From Sphingomonas sp. IC081 (lineage in GTDB: Bacteria > Pseudomonadota > Alphaproteobacteria > Sphingomonadales > Sphingomonadaceae), in assembly GCF_006874585.1 (NCBI RefSeq), contig NZ_CP029761.1, positions 1,251,001 to 1,315,000 of the forward strand: DNA of 64,000 nt, in the 5' to 3' direction. Shown piece after piece: positions 1 through 7,773 of the stretch. The notes below the pieces were generated by a model that did not search any database, was not told where the DNA came from, and saw nothing but the letters and a program-made list of their open reading frames with translations. A program made the translations under genes and the position numbers. The first letter of the stretch is position 1. Each line of letters starts with the position of its first letter.

Positions 1-16
1 CCTCTGAGCCTTCGAT

Positions 17-95
17 CCTCCCCCTGAGGGGGAGGGGCACCGCCGCCAAGCGGTGGTGGAGGGGTATTCAGACCTGCGGCGTGGTTCCACGCCGC
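17..95. repeat. REP-like cluster of three short hairpins upstream of gcvPA
   Basis: Three consecutive small inverted repeats lie in the non-coding DNA before gcvPA. The first has 8-bp arms at 17-24 and 28-35 around a TGA loop. The second has 6-bp arms at 38-43 and 50-55. The third has 9-bp arms at 76-84 and 87-95 with a two-base loop. The G/C-rich style resembles dispersed intergenic palindromes common in sphingomonad genomes. It may act as an mRNA 3' stabiliser or terminator for a gene left of the window. A perfect 10-bp palindrome (GAGGATCCTC) follows at 161-170. I see no glycine-riboswitch core in 1-193. Confidence 0.6.
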
Positions 96-193
96 GGGCA
101 GCTTGCCCCTCCGTCAGCCCTCCGGGCTCCGCCTTTCCTCAGGCACCTCTCCTTGCAGGTGAGGATCCTCGAGATTTCTGACCAGGAAACCCC

Positions 194-1552
194 ATGCGCT
201 ACCTTCCCCTGACTCCGGCCGACCGTGCCGAGATGCTCGGCGTCATCGGCGCCGCCAGCGTCGACGATCTCTTCGTCGATGTGCCCGCCGAAGCCCGCCT
301 GTCCGGCCCGATCGCAGGCCTGCCTGCCCACGCCAGCGAAATGGCGGTCGAGCGCCACATGGCGAGCCTCGCGGCCAAGAACCTCTCGGCCGGCACGGCG
401 CCGTTCTTCATCGGTGCGGGCGCCTACCGCCACCATGTTCCGGCCTCGGTCGATCACCTGATCCAGCGCGGCGAGTTCCTCACCGCCTACACGCCCTACC
501 AGCCGGAAATCGCGCAGGGCACGCTGCAGGTGCTGTTCGAGTTCCAGACCCAGGTCGCGCGCCTGTTCGGCACCGACATCGCCAATGCCTCGATGTACGA
601 CGGTTCGACCGCGTGCTGGGAAGCGATCCTGATGGCCAGCCGCGTGACCCGCAAGGTCCGGGCCGTGCTGTCCAGCGGTCTGCACCCGCACTACGCCGAA
701 GTCGTGCGCACGATGGCCAAGTTCACCGAGGACGAGATCGTCAGCCTCAAGCCCGAACTGGTGGCCGAGGCCGATGACGCCGCCGTGATCGCCGCGATCG
801 ACGACAAGACCTCCTGCGTCGTTGTCCAGTATCCCGACGTCATGGGCCGCATTCCCGATCTCGCCGCGATTGCCGAGGCCGCGCATGCCAAGGGCGCGCT
901 GCTGATCGCCGTCGTCACCGAGCCGGTGGCGCTGGGCATGATCGAGGCGCCGGGCGCGCTGGGTGCCGACATCGTCGTGGGCGAGGGCCAGTCGCTGGGC
1001 GTCGGCCTGCAGTTCGGCGGTCCGTACCTGGGCCTGTTCGGCTGCCGCGAGAAGTTCGTGCGCCAGATGCCGGGCCGTCTCTGCGGCCAGACCGTGGACG
1101 CCGAGGGCAAGCGCGGCTTCGTGCTGACGCTCTCGACCCGCGAACAGCATATCCGCCGCGAGAAGGCGACCAGCAACATCTGCACGAATTCAGGGCTTTG
1201 CGCGCTGGCTTTCAGCATTCACCTGACCCTGCTGGGCGGTGAGGGCCTGGCCCAGCTGGCCGCCGTGAACCACGACAAGGCGCAGGCGCTGATCGAGCGT
1301 CTGGCCAAGGTGCCGGGCGTGACGGTGCTGAACCAGGCCTACTTCAACGAGGCGACCGTGGTGCTGCCGCGTGACGCCCGCGAAGTCGTGCGGGACCTTG
1401 CCGACCGCAAAGTGCTGGGCGGCGTCTCGCTCGGCCGCCTGTTCCCCGAGGACTGCGATCTGCACAACGGCCTGCTGGTGACGGCGACCGAGACCGTGAC
1501 CGACGAGGATATCGAAACCTTTGCCCGTGAGCTTGAAGGAGTGCTGGCATGA
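194..1552 (+). CDS. gcvPA: Glycine dehydrogenase (decarboxylating) subunit 1, GcvPA
   Basis: This is the N-terminal half of the glycine cleavage system P-protein, in the two-subunit form found in many alphaproteobacteria and Gram-positives. With GcvPB it decarboxylates glycine and passes the aminomethyl group to the lipoyl arm of GcvH. The 452-residue length and full-length colinear sequence fit the family. The alpha subunit has no PLP lysine, which lies in GcvPB. ATG 194 is preceded by AGGAAA at suitable spacing. The stop overlaps the gcvPB start as ATGA (1549-1552), indicating translational coupling. gcvT and gcvH are not in the window and would be expected to the left. Confidence 0.96.
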   Translation: MRYLPLTPADRAEMLGVIGAASVDDLFVDVPAEARLSGPIAGLPAHASEMAVERHMASLAAKNLSAGTAPFFIGAGAYRHHVPASVDHLIQRGEFLTAYTPYQPEIAQGTLQVLFEFQTQVARLFGTDIANASMYDGSTACWEAILMASRVTRKVRAVLSSGLHPHYAEVVRTMAKFTEDEIVSLKPELVAEADDAAVIAAIDDKTSCVVVQYPDVMGRIPDLAAIAEAAHAKGALLIAVVTEPVALGMIEAPGALGADIVVGEGQSLGVGLQFGGPYLGLFGCREKFVRQMPGRLCGQTVDAEGKRGFVLTLSTREQHIRREKATSNICTNSGLCALAFSIHLTLLGGEGLAQLAAVNHDKAQALIERLAKVPGVTVLNQAYFNEATVVLPRDAREVVRDLADRKVLGGVSLGRLFPEDCDLHNGLLVTATETVTDEDIETFARELEGVLA

Positions 1553-3150
1553 ACGCGGTAAACGCAAGCGGCTGGCGCCCCCAGATGGGCGAAGCCGGTG
1601 AGGGCGCTGTCTTCAAGACCGCCTCGGGCGACTATGGCCTGATGCTGGAAGAGGCGCTCAGCTTCGAACTCGGTTCCTCGGCCAAGTGCGGTGTCGATCT
1701 CGACACCCCGACGCGCCCCGTTGCCTCGGGTCTTGCGAAGTTCCTGCGCAAGGCGGCCCCGGCGCTTCCGGGCCTCACCGAGCCGGAAGCGGTGCGCCAC
1801 TACACCCGCCTGTCGCGCCAGAACTACGCGATCGACCTCGGGCCGTTCCCGCTCGGTTCGTGCACGATGAAGCACAACCCGCGCCTGAACGAGAAGATGG
1901 CTCGCCTGCCGGGCTTTGCCGACGTTCACCCGCTCCAGCCGCAGAAGACGGTCGAGGGCGCGCTGGAAGTGATCGAGCAGCTGGCCGACTGGCTGATCAC
2001 GCTCACCGGCATGGCCTCGGTGGCGATGAGCCCCAAGGCAGGCGCGCACGGCGAGCTGTGCGGGTTGCTCTGCATCCGCGCCGCGCTCGATGCGCGCGGT
2101 GAGAAGCGCGACGTGGTGCTGGTGCCGGAAAGTGCCCACGGCACCAACCCGGCAACCGCGGCTTTTGCGGGCTTCAAGGTGCAGTCGATCCCGGCGACCC
2201 CGGAAGGCCGCGTCGATGTCGAGGCGCTCAAGGCGAAGCTCGGGCCCAACGTGGCCGGCGTGATGATCACCAACCCCAACACCTGCGGCCTGTTCGAGCC
2301 GGAGATGAAGGCAATTGGCGACGCGGTTCACGCCGCCGGCGGCTACGTCTACTGCGACGGCGCGAACTTCAACGCCATCGTCGGCAAGGTGCGCCCAGGC
2401 GACCTCGGCGTCGATGCCATGCACATCAACCTGCACAAGACCTTCTCGACGCCCCACGGCGGCGGCGGTCCCGGTGCGGGTCCGGTCGTGCTGTCCGAAG
2501 CGCTGGCGCCCTTCGCGCCGCTGCCCTTCGTCAGCCGCGGGGACGATGGCCGCATCCACCTCGTCGAGGAAGAGAACCGGGGCGAGGGTCACGATCAGGC
2601 CTTCGGCCGCATGGTCGCCTTCCATGGCCAGATGGGCATGTTCACCCGCGCGCTGACCTATATCCTCAGCCACGGCGCGGACGGTCTGCGTCAGGTTGCC
2701 GAGGATGCGGTGCTCAACGCCAACTACGTCCTGCGTTCGTGCGAGGACCTGCTGCCGGCGCCTTTCGCCAAGAGCGGCCCGTGCATGCACGAGGCGCTGT
2801 TCAGCGATGCCGGGCTCGCCGAGGGCTTCTCCACGCTCGACATCGCCAAGGGCCTGATCGACGAGGGTTTCCACCCGATGACGGTCTACTTCCCGCTGGT
2901 GGTCAAGGGCGCGATGCTGGTCGAGCCGACCGAGACCGAAAGCAAGGCGGGCCTCGACCGCTTCATCGCTTCGCTGCGCAGCCTTGCCCAGCGCGCCAAG
3001 GACGGCGACCAGAGCCTGCACAGCGCGCCGCACTTCGCGCCGCGCCGCCGGCTTGACGAAACGCTCGCCGCGCGCAAGCCTGTGCTGGTATGGCAGGACA
3101 CCCCGGGTGAGCCGGGCACGCCTGCGCTGAGCGAGTTCGGAGGCAGCTGA
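1549..3150 (+). CDS. gcvPB: Glycine dehydrogenase (decarboxylating) subunit 2, GcvPB
   Basis: This is the PLP-binding half of the P-protein. The segment [16 protein letters not shown] carries the Schiff-base lysine at about residue 297, followed by the glycine-rich loop typical of the family. The length of 533 residues is normal for GcvPB. The start overlaps the gcvPA stop by 4 nt, so the two halves should be made in equal amounts. A small membrane-protein gene starts 6 nt after its stop and probably shares the transcript. Confidence 0.96.
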   Translation: MNAVNASGWRPQMGEAGEGAVFKTASGDYGLMLEEALSFELGSSAKCGVDLDTPTRPVASGLAKFLRKAAPALPGLTEPEAVRHYTRLSRQNYAIDLGPFPLGSCTMKHNPRLNEKMARLPGFADVHPLQPQKTVEGALEVIEQLADWLITLTGMASVAMSPKAGAHGELCGLLCIRAALDARGEKRDVVLVPESAHGTNPATAAFAGFKVQSIPATPEGRVDVEALKAKLGPNVAGVMITNPNTCGLFEPEMKAIGDAVHAAGGYVYCDGANFNAIVGKVRPGDLGVDAMHINLHKTFSTPHGGGGPGAGPVVLSEALAPFAPLPFVSRGDDGRIHLVEEENRGEGHDQAFGRMVAFHGQMGMFTRALTYILSHGADGLRQVAEDAVLNANYVLRSCEDLLPAPFAKSGPCMHEALFSDAGLAEGFSTLDIAKGLIDEGFHPMTVYFPLVVKGAMLVEPTETESKAGLDRFIASLRSLAQRAKDGDQSLHSAPHFAPRRRLDETLAARKPVLVWQDTPGEPGTPALSEFGGS

Positions 3151-3155
3151 GGCAT

Positions 3156-3677
3156 ATGGGGGGATCCGGTAACGGCATGGCGGCATGGGTGCCGCTGGCG
3201 ATTTTCGGTGCGGTGATGCTCTGGCGTTTCCGCAATCTTGAAAAGGCCCGCCCGCTCCGGCTCCCCCTCCTGTGGATCATGCCGCTGATCGTGACGGCAG
3301 TGGTCTGCTTTGCGCTCAGCGCGATGATGCCATCGCCGCTGGGGTGGGCCAGCCTCGCCGCGGGTTTCGTGGTCGGCGGCGCCATCGGCATGCAGCGTTC
3401 ACGCCTGATGCGGCTTCATGTCGAGGGTGAGGGCGAGGATGCCCGCGTGATGGTGCGCCAGTCGCCGCTTGCGCTGATGCTGATCGTCGGCGTCGTGATG
3501 GCGCGCAAGCTGGTGCTGCCGGGCGGCATGGCGATCGGGGCCGGGCATCCGGCGGCAACCGCCTTGCTGGTGACCGACGGAATGCTGGGCTTTGCCCTGG
3601 GCGTGGTGCTGGTGAGCCGGTTGGTGCTCTGGCAGCGCGCCCGCGCCATGGTGGCGGCGCACGTCTCAGACAGCTGA
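3156..3677 (+). CDS. Small integral membrane protein (CcdC/DUF1453-like)
   Basis: The 173-residue protein has about four hydrophobic segments, with a soluble stretch near residues 87-103 that includes GEGEDARVMV. The overall pattern resembles the CcdC/DUF1453 membrane family, but I assign this only loosely. ATG 3156 has a GGAGG-type site overlapping the end of gcvPB; ATG 3177 is an alternative start. The 6-nt gap to gcvPB suggests co-transcription, but nothing visible links it to glycine metabolism. A strong hairpin follows its stop. Confidence 0.75.
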   Translation: MGGSGNGMAAWVPLAIFGAVMLWRFRNLEKARPLRLPLLWIMPLIVTAVVCFALSAMMPSPLGWASLAAGFVVGGAIGMQRSRLMRLHVEGEGEDARVMVRQSPLALMLIVGVVMARKLVLPGGMAIGAGHPAATALLVTDGMLGFALGVVLVSRLVLWQRARAMVAAHVSDS

Positions 3678-3686
3678 AACACGGGA

Positions 3687-3720
3687 ACGGCCTGCCGGGA
3701 TGACCCGGCAGGCCGTGTTT
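3687..3720. terminator. Bidirectional intrinsic terminator between gcvPB transcript and entericidin gene
   Basis: A perfect 13-bp stem (arms 3687-3699 and 3704-3716) with loop ATGA is followed by GTTT. It lies between a plus-strand gene ending at 3677 and a minus-strand gene ending at 3722, so it can serve both. The T-tract is short. Confidence 0.75.
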
Positions 3721-3721
3721 C

Positions 3722-3850
3722 TCACATCGCGCGGTCGACCGAGTTCGCCGCCGATTCCAGGTCCTGCCCGACACCGCGTACGGTGTTGCAGGCAGCCAGG
3801 CCCAGCACGAGACCGGTGCTCACGGCAACCAGGACCAGCTTCCTCACCAT
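3722..3850 (-). CDS. Entericidin-like mini-lipoprotein (copy 1)
   Basis: This is a 42-residue ORF on the minus strand. It starts MVRKLVLVAV, has a hydrophobic core and a lipobox GLAAC, then NTVRGVGQDLESA. The charged start, short hydrophobic stretch, lipobox and the CNTVxGxGxDxES signature match the entericidin A/B family of small cell-envelope lipoproteins. ATG 3848-3850 is the only sensible start. A second, clearly paralogous copy lies about 200 bp upstream on the same strand. In E. coli the EcnA/EcnB pair is described as antidote and toxin; whether that holds here is unknown. Confidence 0.85.
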   Translation of the reverse strand: MVRKLVLVAVSTGLVLGLAACNTVRGVGQDLESAANSVDRAM

Positions 3851-4018
3851 CTTTTCGCTACCCTTATCGCTCCGCGGCCACGATTGGCCGGGACCTTCTG
3901 CCGCTAGGCGAAGGCGAAGAATAGCGAAAGAGGAGAGGCGCTGCCGCCCGGATTATACCAGGCTGCAGTGATGCTGACGCATCAGCAGCTAGGCACGCTC
4001 AGGCGCCGCGCGGGCTTG

Positions 4019-4057
4019 ACCAACCTGCAATGAGCCAAGCCCAACGCAGGTTGGTAT
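4019..4057 (-). repeat. Stop-adjacent inverted repeat, family member 1
   Basis: There is a perfect 10-bp inverted repeat with arms 4019-4028 and 4046-4055 and a 17-nt loop. Read on the minus strand, it starts exactly at the stop codon of the entericidin-like gene and reads TACCAACCTGCGTTG. The same 15-mer, in the same position relative to a stop codon, occurs at 27334-27348. It is probably a mobile or dispersed 3'-end hairpin acting as terminator or RNA stabiliser. Confidence 0.7.
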
Positions 4058-4191
4058 TACTTGTGGATCGCGTCGTCGCCGGCCTGACCCACCGATTCGA
4101 TGTCACGGCCCGCGCCCTTGACCGTGTTGCAGGCCGAGGCCGACATCACGATGCCGCCGGCCACGAGGGCGAGTACGATTTTCCTGACCAT
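4057..4191 (-). CDS. Entericidin-like mini-lipoprotein (copy 2)
   Basis: This is a 44-residue ORF beginning MVRKIVLALVAGG, with lipobox SASAC followed by NTVKGAGRDIES. It has the same architecture as the copy at 3722-3850, and the two align over the whole length (MVRK, CNTV, D-x-ES), so they are a local duplication. After signal peptidase II cleavage the mature lipoprotein would be only about 23 residues. The ATG is at 4189-4191. The stop TAA is immediately followed by the palindromic repeat at 4019-4057. The two genes are transcribed in the same direction but are separated by that hairpin. Confidence 0.86.
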   Translation of the reverse strand: MVRKIVLALVAGGIVMSASACNTVKGAGRDIESVGQAGDDAIHK

Positions 4192-4277
4192 AGTGCGTTC
4201 CTTTCAGGCTCTTCCGGCGCATGGCCGGGATCGCTCAGAGCAACGCGTGATGGCGGAGCAGGTTCCCTCGAGGAAAT

Positions 4278-5222
4278 TCAGGCGGCGATCTCTTCGGTCG
4301 CGCCTTCGTCGAGCGCGGACGTCGGGGCGATGCGCTTGGACAGGGTGTGTTCGCGCCAGGTGATGATGAGCCCGGCCAGGATGATCAGCGGCGCGCCCGC
4401 CCAGATCGATGAGGGTGGCAAGGCGCCGAAGATCGTCAATTCGTAGAGGGTCGCCCAGATCAGGGCGCTGTAATCCATCACCACCACGCTCGCCACCGCG
4501 CCGTAGCGCAGGGCGGCGGTGATCAGCAATTGCGCCAGCGTGCCCGCCAGCCCCACCGCGACCAGCAGCGCCCAGACATGCGGCGCATGGAACTGGCCGT
4601 AGAACGGCAGCAGCACGGCGGCGAGAAGGGCGCCGAAGAACGAGAACCAGAACACGCAGGCGATCGGCGCCTCGGTGCGGGCAAGGTCGCGGATCTGGAA
4701 ACTGACGATCGAGACGACCACGCCGGCGCCAAGCCCTGCCGCAAGACCGGCCAGCGGCACCGCCTGTTCGCCCGGCCGGGTGATCAGCAGCACGCCCACG
4801 AAGCCCAGCACCACCGCCGTCCAGCGCCACGGCCCGACATGTTCGCGCAGCACCAGCGCGGTGATCAGCACGGCAAACAGCGGCGCGGTGAAGCCCAGCG
4901 TCGTGCCCACGGGCAGGGGCAGCAGCATCGCGGCGGTGACGTTGCACACGAGGCCCACGGTGCCGGTGGTCGCGCGCATCGCGTGATTGCGCAGGCGCTG
5001 CGTCTTGAGCACGCCGATACGCCCGGTCGCGAGCAGGCAGCCGGCGATCAGCGGCACCGCCATGGCCTGGCGCCAGAACACCATTTCCGGCGCCGAGACG
5101 CCGTTCTGCCCGGCCAGCCGGATCAGCATGAACATCGTCGAGAGCATGACCATCGCCAGCAGGCGCAAGCCGATGGCGAGCATCGGGCGATCGCGTGACG
5201 GCGTGGCGGTCCGGGCGGGCAT
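4278..5222 (-). CDS. DMT superfamily transporter, EamA type
   Basis: The protein has about ten hydrophobic segments in two EamA-like halves of roughly 140 residues each, typical of drug/metabolite transporters (the YdcZ/RhaT-like clan). The substrate cannot be told from the sequence. I start it at ATG 5222 (MPARTATPSRDR). In-frame TTG (5276) and GTG (5240) codons would extend it, and ATG 5183 just before the first membrane segment is also possible. It is transcribed away from the small membrane-protein gene at 5288, so the 65-bp gap must hold both promoters. Confidence 0.85.
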   Translation of the reverse strand: MPARTATPSRDRPMLAIGLRLLAMVMLSTMFMLIRLAGQNGVSAPEMVFWRQAMAVPLIAGCLLATGRIGVLKTQRLRNHAMRATTGTVGLVCNVTAAMLLPLPVGTTLGFTAPLFAVLITALVLREHVGPWRWTAVVLGFVGVLLITRPGEQAVPLAGLAAGLGAGVVVSIVSFQIRDLARTEAPIACVFWFSFFGALLAAVLLPFYGQFHAPHVWALLVAVGLAGTLAQLLITAALRYGAVASVVVMDYSALIWATLYELTIFGALPPSSIWAGAPLIILAGLIITWREHTLSKRIAPTSALDEGATEEIAA

Positions 5223-5287
5223 GGCGGGCGATGCGTTCACGAGGGAGGGCTTTATCTTCCTGTCACGACGAGGCAAGGGGCTGCGCC

Positions 5288-5494
5288 ATGATCGACACCG
5301 ACCTTGTCATGGCCATCGCGGGCCTTGTCTGCGCGTTTGTGGCTGCCGCCGCCTGGATCGGCGACCATCGCCGCATGAAGCGCCGCGATCTCGACCGGGT
5401 CGGCTTCATGCCCTGGACGGCGCTGTTCTTCATCGGCCTGATGGGGGCGGTGCTGCTGCTGGGCATTTCCGCCAAGGACTGGTTTTCGCGCTAG
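5288..5494 (+). CDS. Small two-TM membrane protein, hypothetical
   Basis: This is a 68-residue protein with two hydrophobic helices (about residues 5-23 and 43-61) joined by a very basic loop (DHRRMKRRDLDR). I do not recognise a characterised family. ATG 5288 has AAGGGG at a suitable distance. Its TAG stop shares the palindrome CTAG (5491-5494) with the TAG stop of the convergent argP-like gene, so the two coding regions overlap by 4 bp. Confidence 0.65.
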   Translation: MIDTDLVMAIAGLVCAFVAAAAWIGDHRRMKRRDLDRVGFMPWTALFFIGLMGAVLLLGISAKDWFSR

Positions 5495-6411
5495 GTCGAG
5501 GCCGACCGCTGGCTGCGCGGCTTTTGCAGCACGGCGCCGGAGGCCTTGCGCACGGCATCGGTCAGGGCGCGCAGCGCCCCTGCCTGAAGCCGCGTGACGG
5601 TCCAGTAGAGGCTGACTTCGAGCGCTTCGCCCGGCGGCAGTTCCTTGAGCTGGCCCGAGGCGATATGCGGCAGCGCAAGCGGTTCGGGGTGCATGCCCCA
5701 GCCGATGCCTCTTGCCGTGAAATCGAGGAAGCCTTGCGTGGAGGGCACCCAGTGCGTCGGCGCCGAGAGCTTTACTGCGTGGAATTCGGCCGCCCAGCGG
5801 GCCTGCACCGCGTCGCGGCGGTCGTAGCGCAAGGTCGGGGCGGCGGCCAGCGAACGCGCATCGACGCCCTCGGCAAAATGGCGCGCAAAGAATTCCGGCG
5901 AGGCACAGGCGCGGTAACGCAGGGCGCCGAGTTCGATCGTCGAGCAGCCCTGGATCGGTTCCGGGTCGGAGGTGATGACGGCGGCCACTTCGCCCGAGCG
6001 CAGGCGGTCTGCGGTATGCGCCTCGTCATCGACGATGAGGTCGAGCAGGGTGCCGCTGGTTTCCACGAACAAGGCGGCGGCATCGGGAAACCACGTGGTC
6101 AGGCTGTCTGAATTGACCGCGACCTTCAGCGTCAGCGGCGCTTCGCCCTTGCGCAGCTGGGGGGTGAGGTGCGGGGCAAGGTCGGCCTCCAGCAGCCGCA
6201 CCTGATCGAAATGGGCGCAGAGGGCGCGGCCGGTCTCGGTCGGTTCGCAAGGCTGGGCGCGCACGACCAGCACCGTGCCCAGCCGTTCCTCGAGGCCGCG
6301 CACGCGCTGCGACACCGCCGAGGGCGTGATGCCAAGCGCGTCGGCGGCCCGTTCGAACGAGCCTTCGCGCACCACCGCGGAAACCGCCGCCAGAGCCGGA
6401 TAATCGAGCAT
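5491..6411 (-). CDS. argP: LysR-type transcriptional regulator, ArgP/IciA family
   Basis: The N-terminal winged HTH (MLDYPALAAVSAVVREGSFERAA) has the characteristic ArgP opening, followed by a LysR substrate-binding domain; total 306 residues. ArgP senses lysine/arginine and activates argO/lysE exporter genes. That role is strongly supported here because a LysE/ArgO gene is divergently encoded 193 bp away. ATG 6411 is chosen because family members begin MLDY; an upstream in-frame ATG at 6429 would add MKHCFI. The shared intergenic region with the exporter should contain the ArgP site. Confidence 0.9.
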   Translation of the reverse strand: MLDYPALAAVSAVVREGSFERAADALGITPSAVSQRVRGLEERLGTVLVVRAQPCEPTETGRALCAHFDQVRLLEADLAPHLTPQLRKGEAPLTLKVAVNSDSLTTWFPDAAALFVETSGTLLDLIVDDEAHTADRLRSGEVAAVITSDPEPIQGCSTIELGALRYRACASPEFFARHFAEGVDARSLAAAPTLRYDRRDAVQARWAAEFHAVKLSAPTHWVPSTQGFLDFTARGIGWGMHPEPLALPHIASGQLKELPPGEALEVSLYWTVTRLQAGALRALTDAVRKASGAVLQKPRSQRSAST

Positions 6412-6485
6412 GATGAAGCAATGCTTCATCGGCCTTAGGCGATCAAGTTTTATTGTTCCGATGCGGGGCGGTAGACGCTGCGCTC

Positions 6486-6608
6486 ATGGACACGATCATT
6501 TTCCCCCTCTGCCTTGCACTCGGTGTGGTCTGCGCCTCGCTGGTTTCGCTGTGGTCCGGCCTGCGTGCCGGGTCCTCGGCTGCCCGCAAGGGCCTGGCAC
6601 GACGATGA
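6486..6608 (+). CDS. 40-residue single-span membrane peptide overlapping argO
   Basis: ATG 6486 opens a 40-codon ORF (MDTIIFPLCLALGVV, then a second hydrophobic turn and a basic tail ending KGLARR). Its TGA (6606-6608) overlaps the exporter ATG (6605-6607) as ATGA. It has one plausible membrane helix at about residues 4-24. The coupling and placement in the ArgP-ArgO promoter interval argue that it is translated, either as a small partner of the exporter or as a leader controlling argO translation. I know of no named family. Confidence 0.55.
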   Translation: MDTIIFPLCLALGVVCASLVSLWSGLRAGSSAARKGLARR

Positions 6609-7219
6609 CCGGCACCGCCTATCTTTCCGGCTTCGCGCTGTCGGCGGCGCTGATCGTCGCCATCGGGGCCCAGAACCTCTTCGTGCTGCGGCAGGGGCTA
6701 CGGCGCGAGCATGTCGGCGCGATCGTGCTGTTCTGCGCGGCGGCGGATTCGATCCTGATCGCGGCGGGCGTCGCCGGGGTGGGAGCATTCCTTGCCGCCC
6801 TGCCGCAATTGACGAGGGCGCTTTCGCTGGGCGGGGCCGCATTTCTGGGCTGGTACGGCGTGGCCGCGCTTCGCCGCATGGCCGCGCCGGGTTCGGTGGA
6901 CGTCACGGGCGGCGGGACCGTCACGCTTGGCCGTGCGCTGGCGGCAACCGCGGGCTTCACGTTCCTCAATCCGCATGTCTACATCGACACGGTCCTGCTG
7001 ATGGGCGCGGCAGGTGCGACCCAGCCGCTGGCCTTGCGGCCGGTGTTTGTGGCCGGTGCCGCCAGCGCCAGCGTGCTGTGGTTCTCGGCGCTGGGCTACG
7101 GCGCGCGGCTGTTGATCCCGCTGTTCGCCCGCCCGGCGGCGTGGCGGGTGCTGGACGCCGTGGTCGGCGCGACGATGCTGACGCTTGCCGCCTCGCTGAT
7201 TGCCCGCGCGCTGGGATAA
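6605..7219 (+). CDS. argO: LysE/ArgO-type basic amino acid exporter
   Basis: This 204-residue, six-helix protein of the LysE superfamily carries the hallmark IGAQNLFVLRQGL near residues 20-32 and the second conserved segment FTFLNPHVYIDTVLL near 117-131. It should export arginine and/or lysine across the inner membrane. It starts inside the stop of the 40-codon ORF at 6486 and is divergent from the argP-like regulator, the classical argP-argO/lysG-lysE arrangement. Expression is expected to be induced by basic amino acids through ArgP. Confidence 0.92.
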   Translation: MTGTAYLSGFALSAALIVAIGAQNLFVLRQGLRREHVGAIVLFCAAADSILIAAGVAGVGAFLAALPQLTRALSLGGAAFLGWYGVAALRRMAAPGSVDVTGGGTVTLGRALAATAGFTFLNPHVYIDTVLLMGAAGATQPLALRPVFVAGAASASVLWFSALGYGARLLIPLFARPAAWRVLDAVVGATMLTLAASLIARALG

Positions 7220-7261
7220 GCGCGCTTTCCTACAGCGGGCAAATCTGTCCTAACCTTGCGG

Positions 7262-7762
7262 ATGCAACGCCCTTCGCTCCGCAGCAAACCCCGCCATCTG
7301 CGGGTTCCCGCTTTCTCGCCCGTGCCCTTGCGCGCCCGCGCCGATGGCTGGACTGCGGCCCGGCAGGCGGCCTTCCTTGGCGCGCTGGCGGAGACCGGCT
7401 CGGTCCGCGAAGCCGCGGCGCGCGCGGGCATGACGCGCGAGACCGCCTATCGGCTGCGGCGCCGGCCGGGGGCGGGCAGCTTTGCGGCGGCGTGGGACAA
7501 GGTGACAGGCGCCTCGGCGCAAGGTGACAGGCGCCCAAAACGGAAGGTCACACTGGAGGAGCGGGCGGGGCGGGCGCTTTACGGCGTGCTCAAGGTGCGG
7601 ATGTACCGTGGCCGCCATGTCGCGACCGAGCGAAAGGCCGACAATTGCGCGCTTCTGGCCTATCTCTCGCAGCTCGACCGTCTTGCCGCATCCGGCGAGC
7701 CCGACTTCACAAGTTTACGGCGTTTCACACCCGCTTGCGTGTCAACCGGGTGTGAAACGTGA
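7262..7762 (+). CDS. Helix-turn-helix protein of the sphingomonad terminase-small-subunit-like type
   Basis: The core WTAARQAAFLGALAETG followed by SVREAAARAGMTRETAYRLR is a clear HTH of the kind seen in small phage-terminase-like or resolvase-like regulators. A basic C-terminal region contains RKVTLEERAGRALYG and YRGRHVATERKADN. The length is 166 residues from ATG 7262; a TTG lies two codons upstream. It is very Arg/Ala-rich. The last codons overlap a 13-bp inverted repeat that spans the stop region. The function is unknown; it is probably DNA-binding. Confidence 0.68.
   Translation: MQRPSLRSKPRHLRVPAFSPVPLRARADGWTAARQAAFLGALAETGSVREAAARAGMTRETAYRLRRRPGAGSFAAAWDKVTGASAQGDRRPKRKVTLEERAGRALYGVLKVRMYRGRHVATERKADNCALLAYLSQLDRLAASGEPDFTSLRRFTPACVSTGCET
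7721..7759. terminator. 13-bp inverted repeat overlapping the 3' end of the HTH gene
   Basis: Perfect arms at 7721-7733 and 7747-7759 (CGTTTCACACCCG and its complement) enclose a 13-nt loop. It spans the last codons of the plus-strand HTH gene and lies just before the stop of the convergent cpaF gene (7774), so it could terminate either transcript. No T-run follows, so it may instead be an inserted repeat that now encodes the protein's tail. Confidence 0.5.
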
Positions 7763-7773
7763 AGGGGCCGTGC

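Noticed and set aside
1..193. Possible glycine riboswitch before gcvPA
   Set aside because: No recognisable conserved core; the region is made of short G/C palindromes. A riboswitch, if present, would be upstream of gcvT outside the window.
1339..3186. 615-codon minus-strand frame opposite gcvPB
   Set aside because: Arg/Ala/His-rich antisense shadow of gcvPA/gcvPB with no domain signature.
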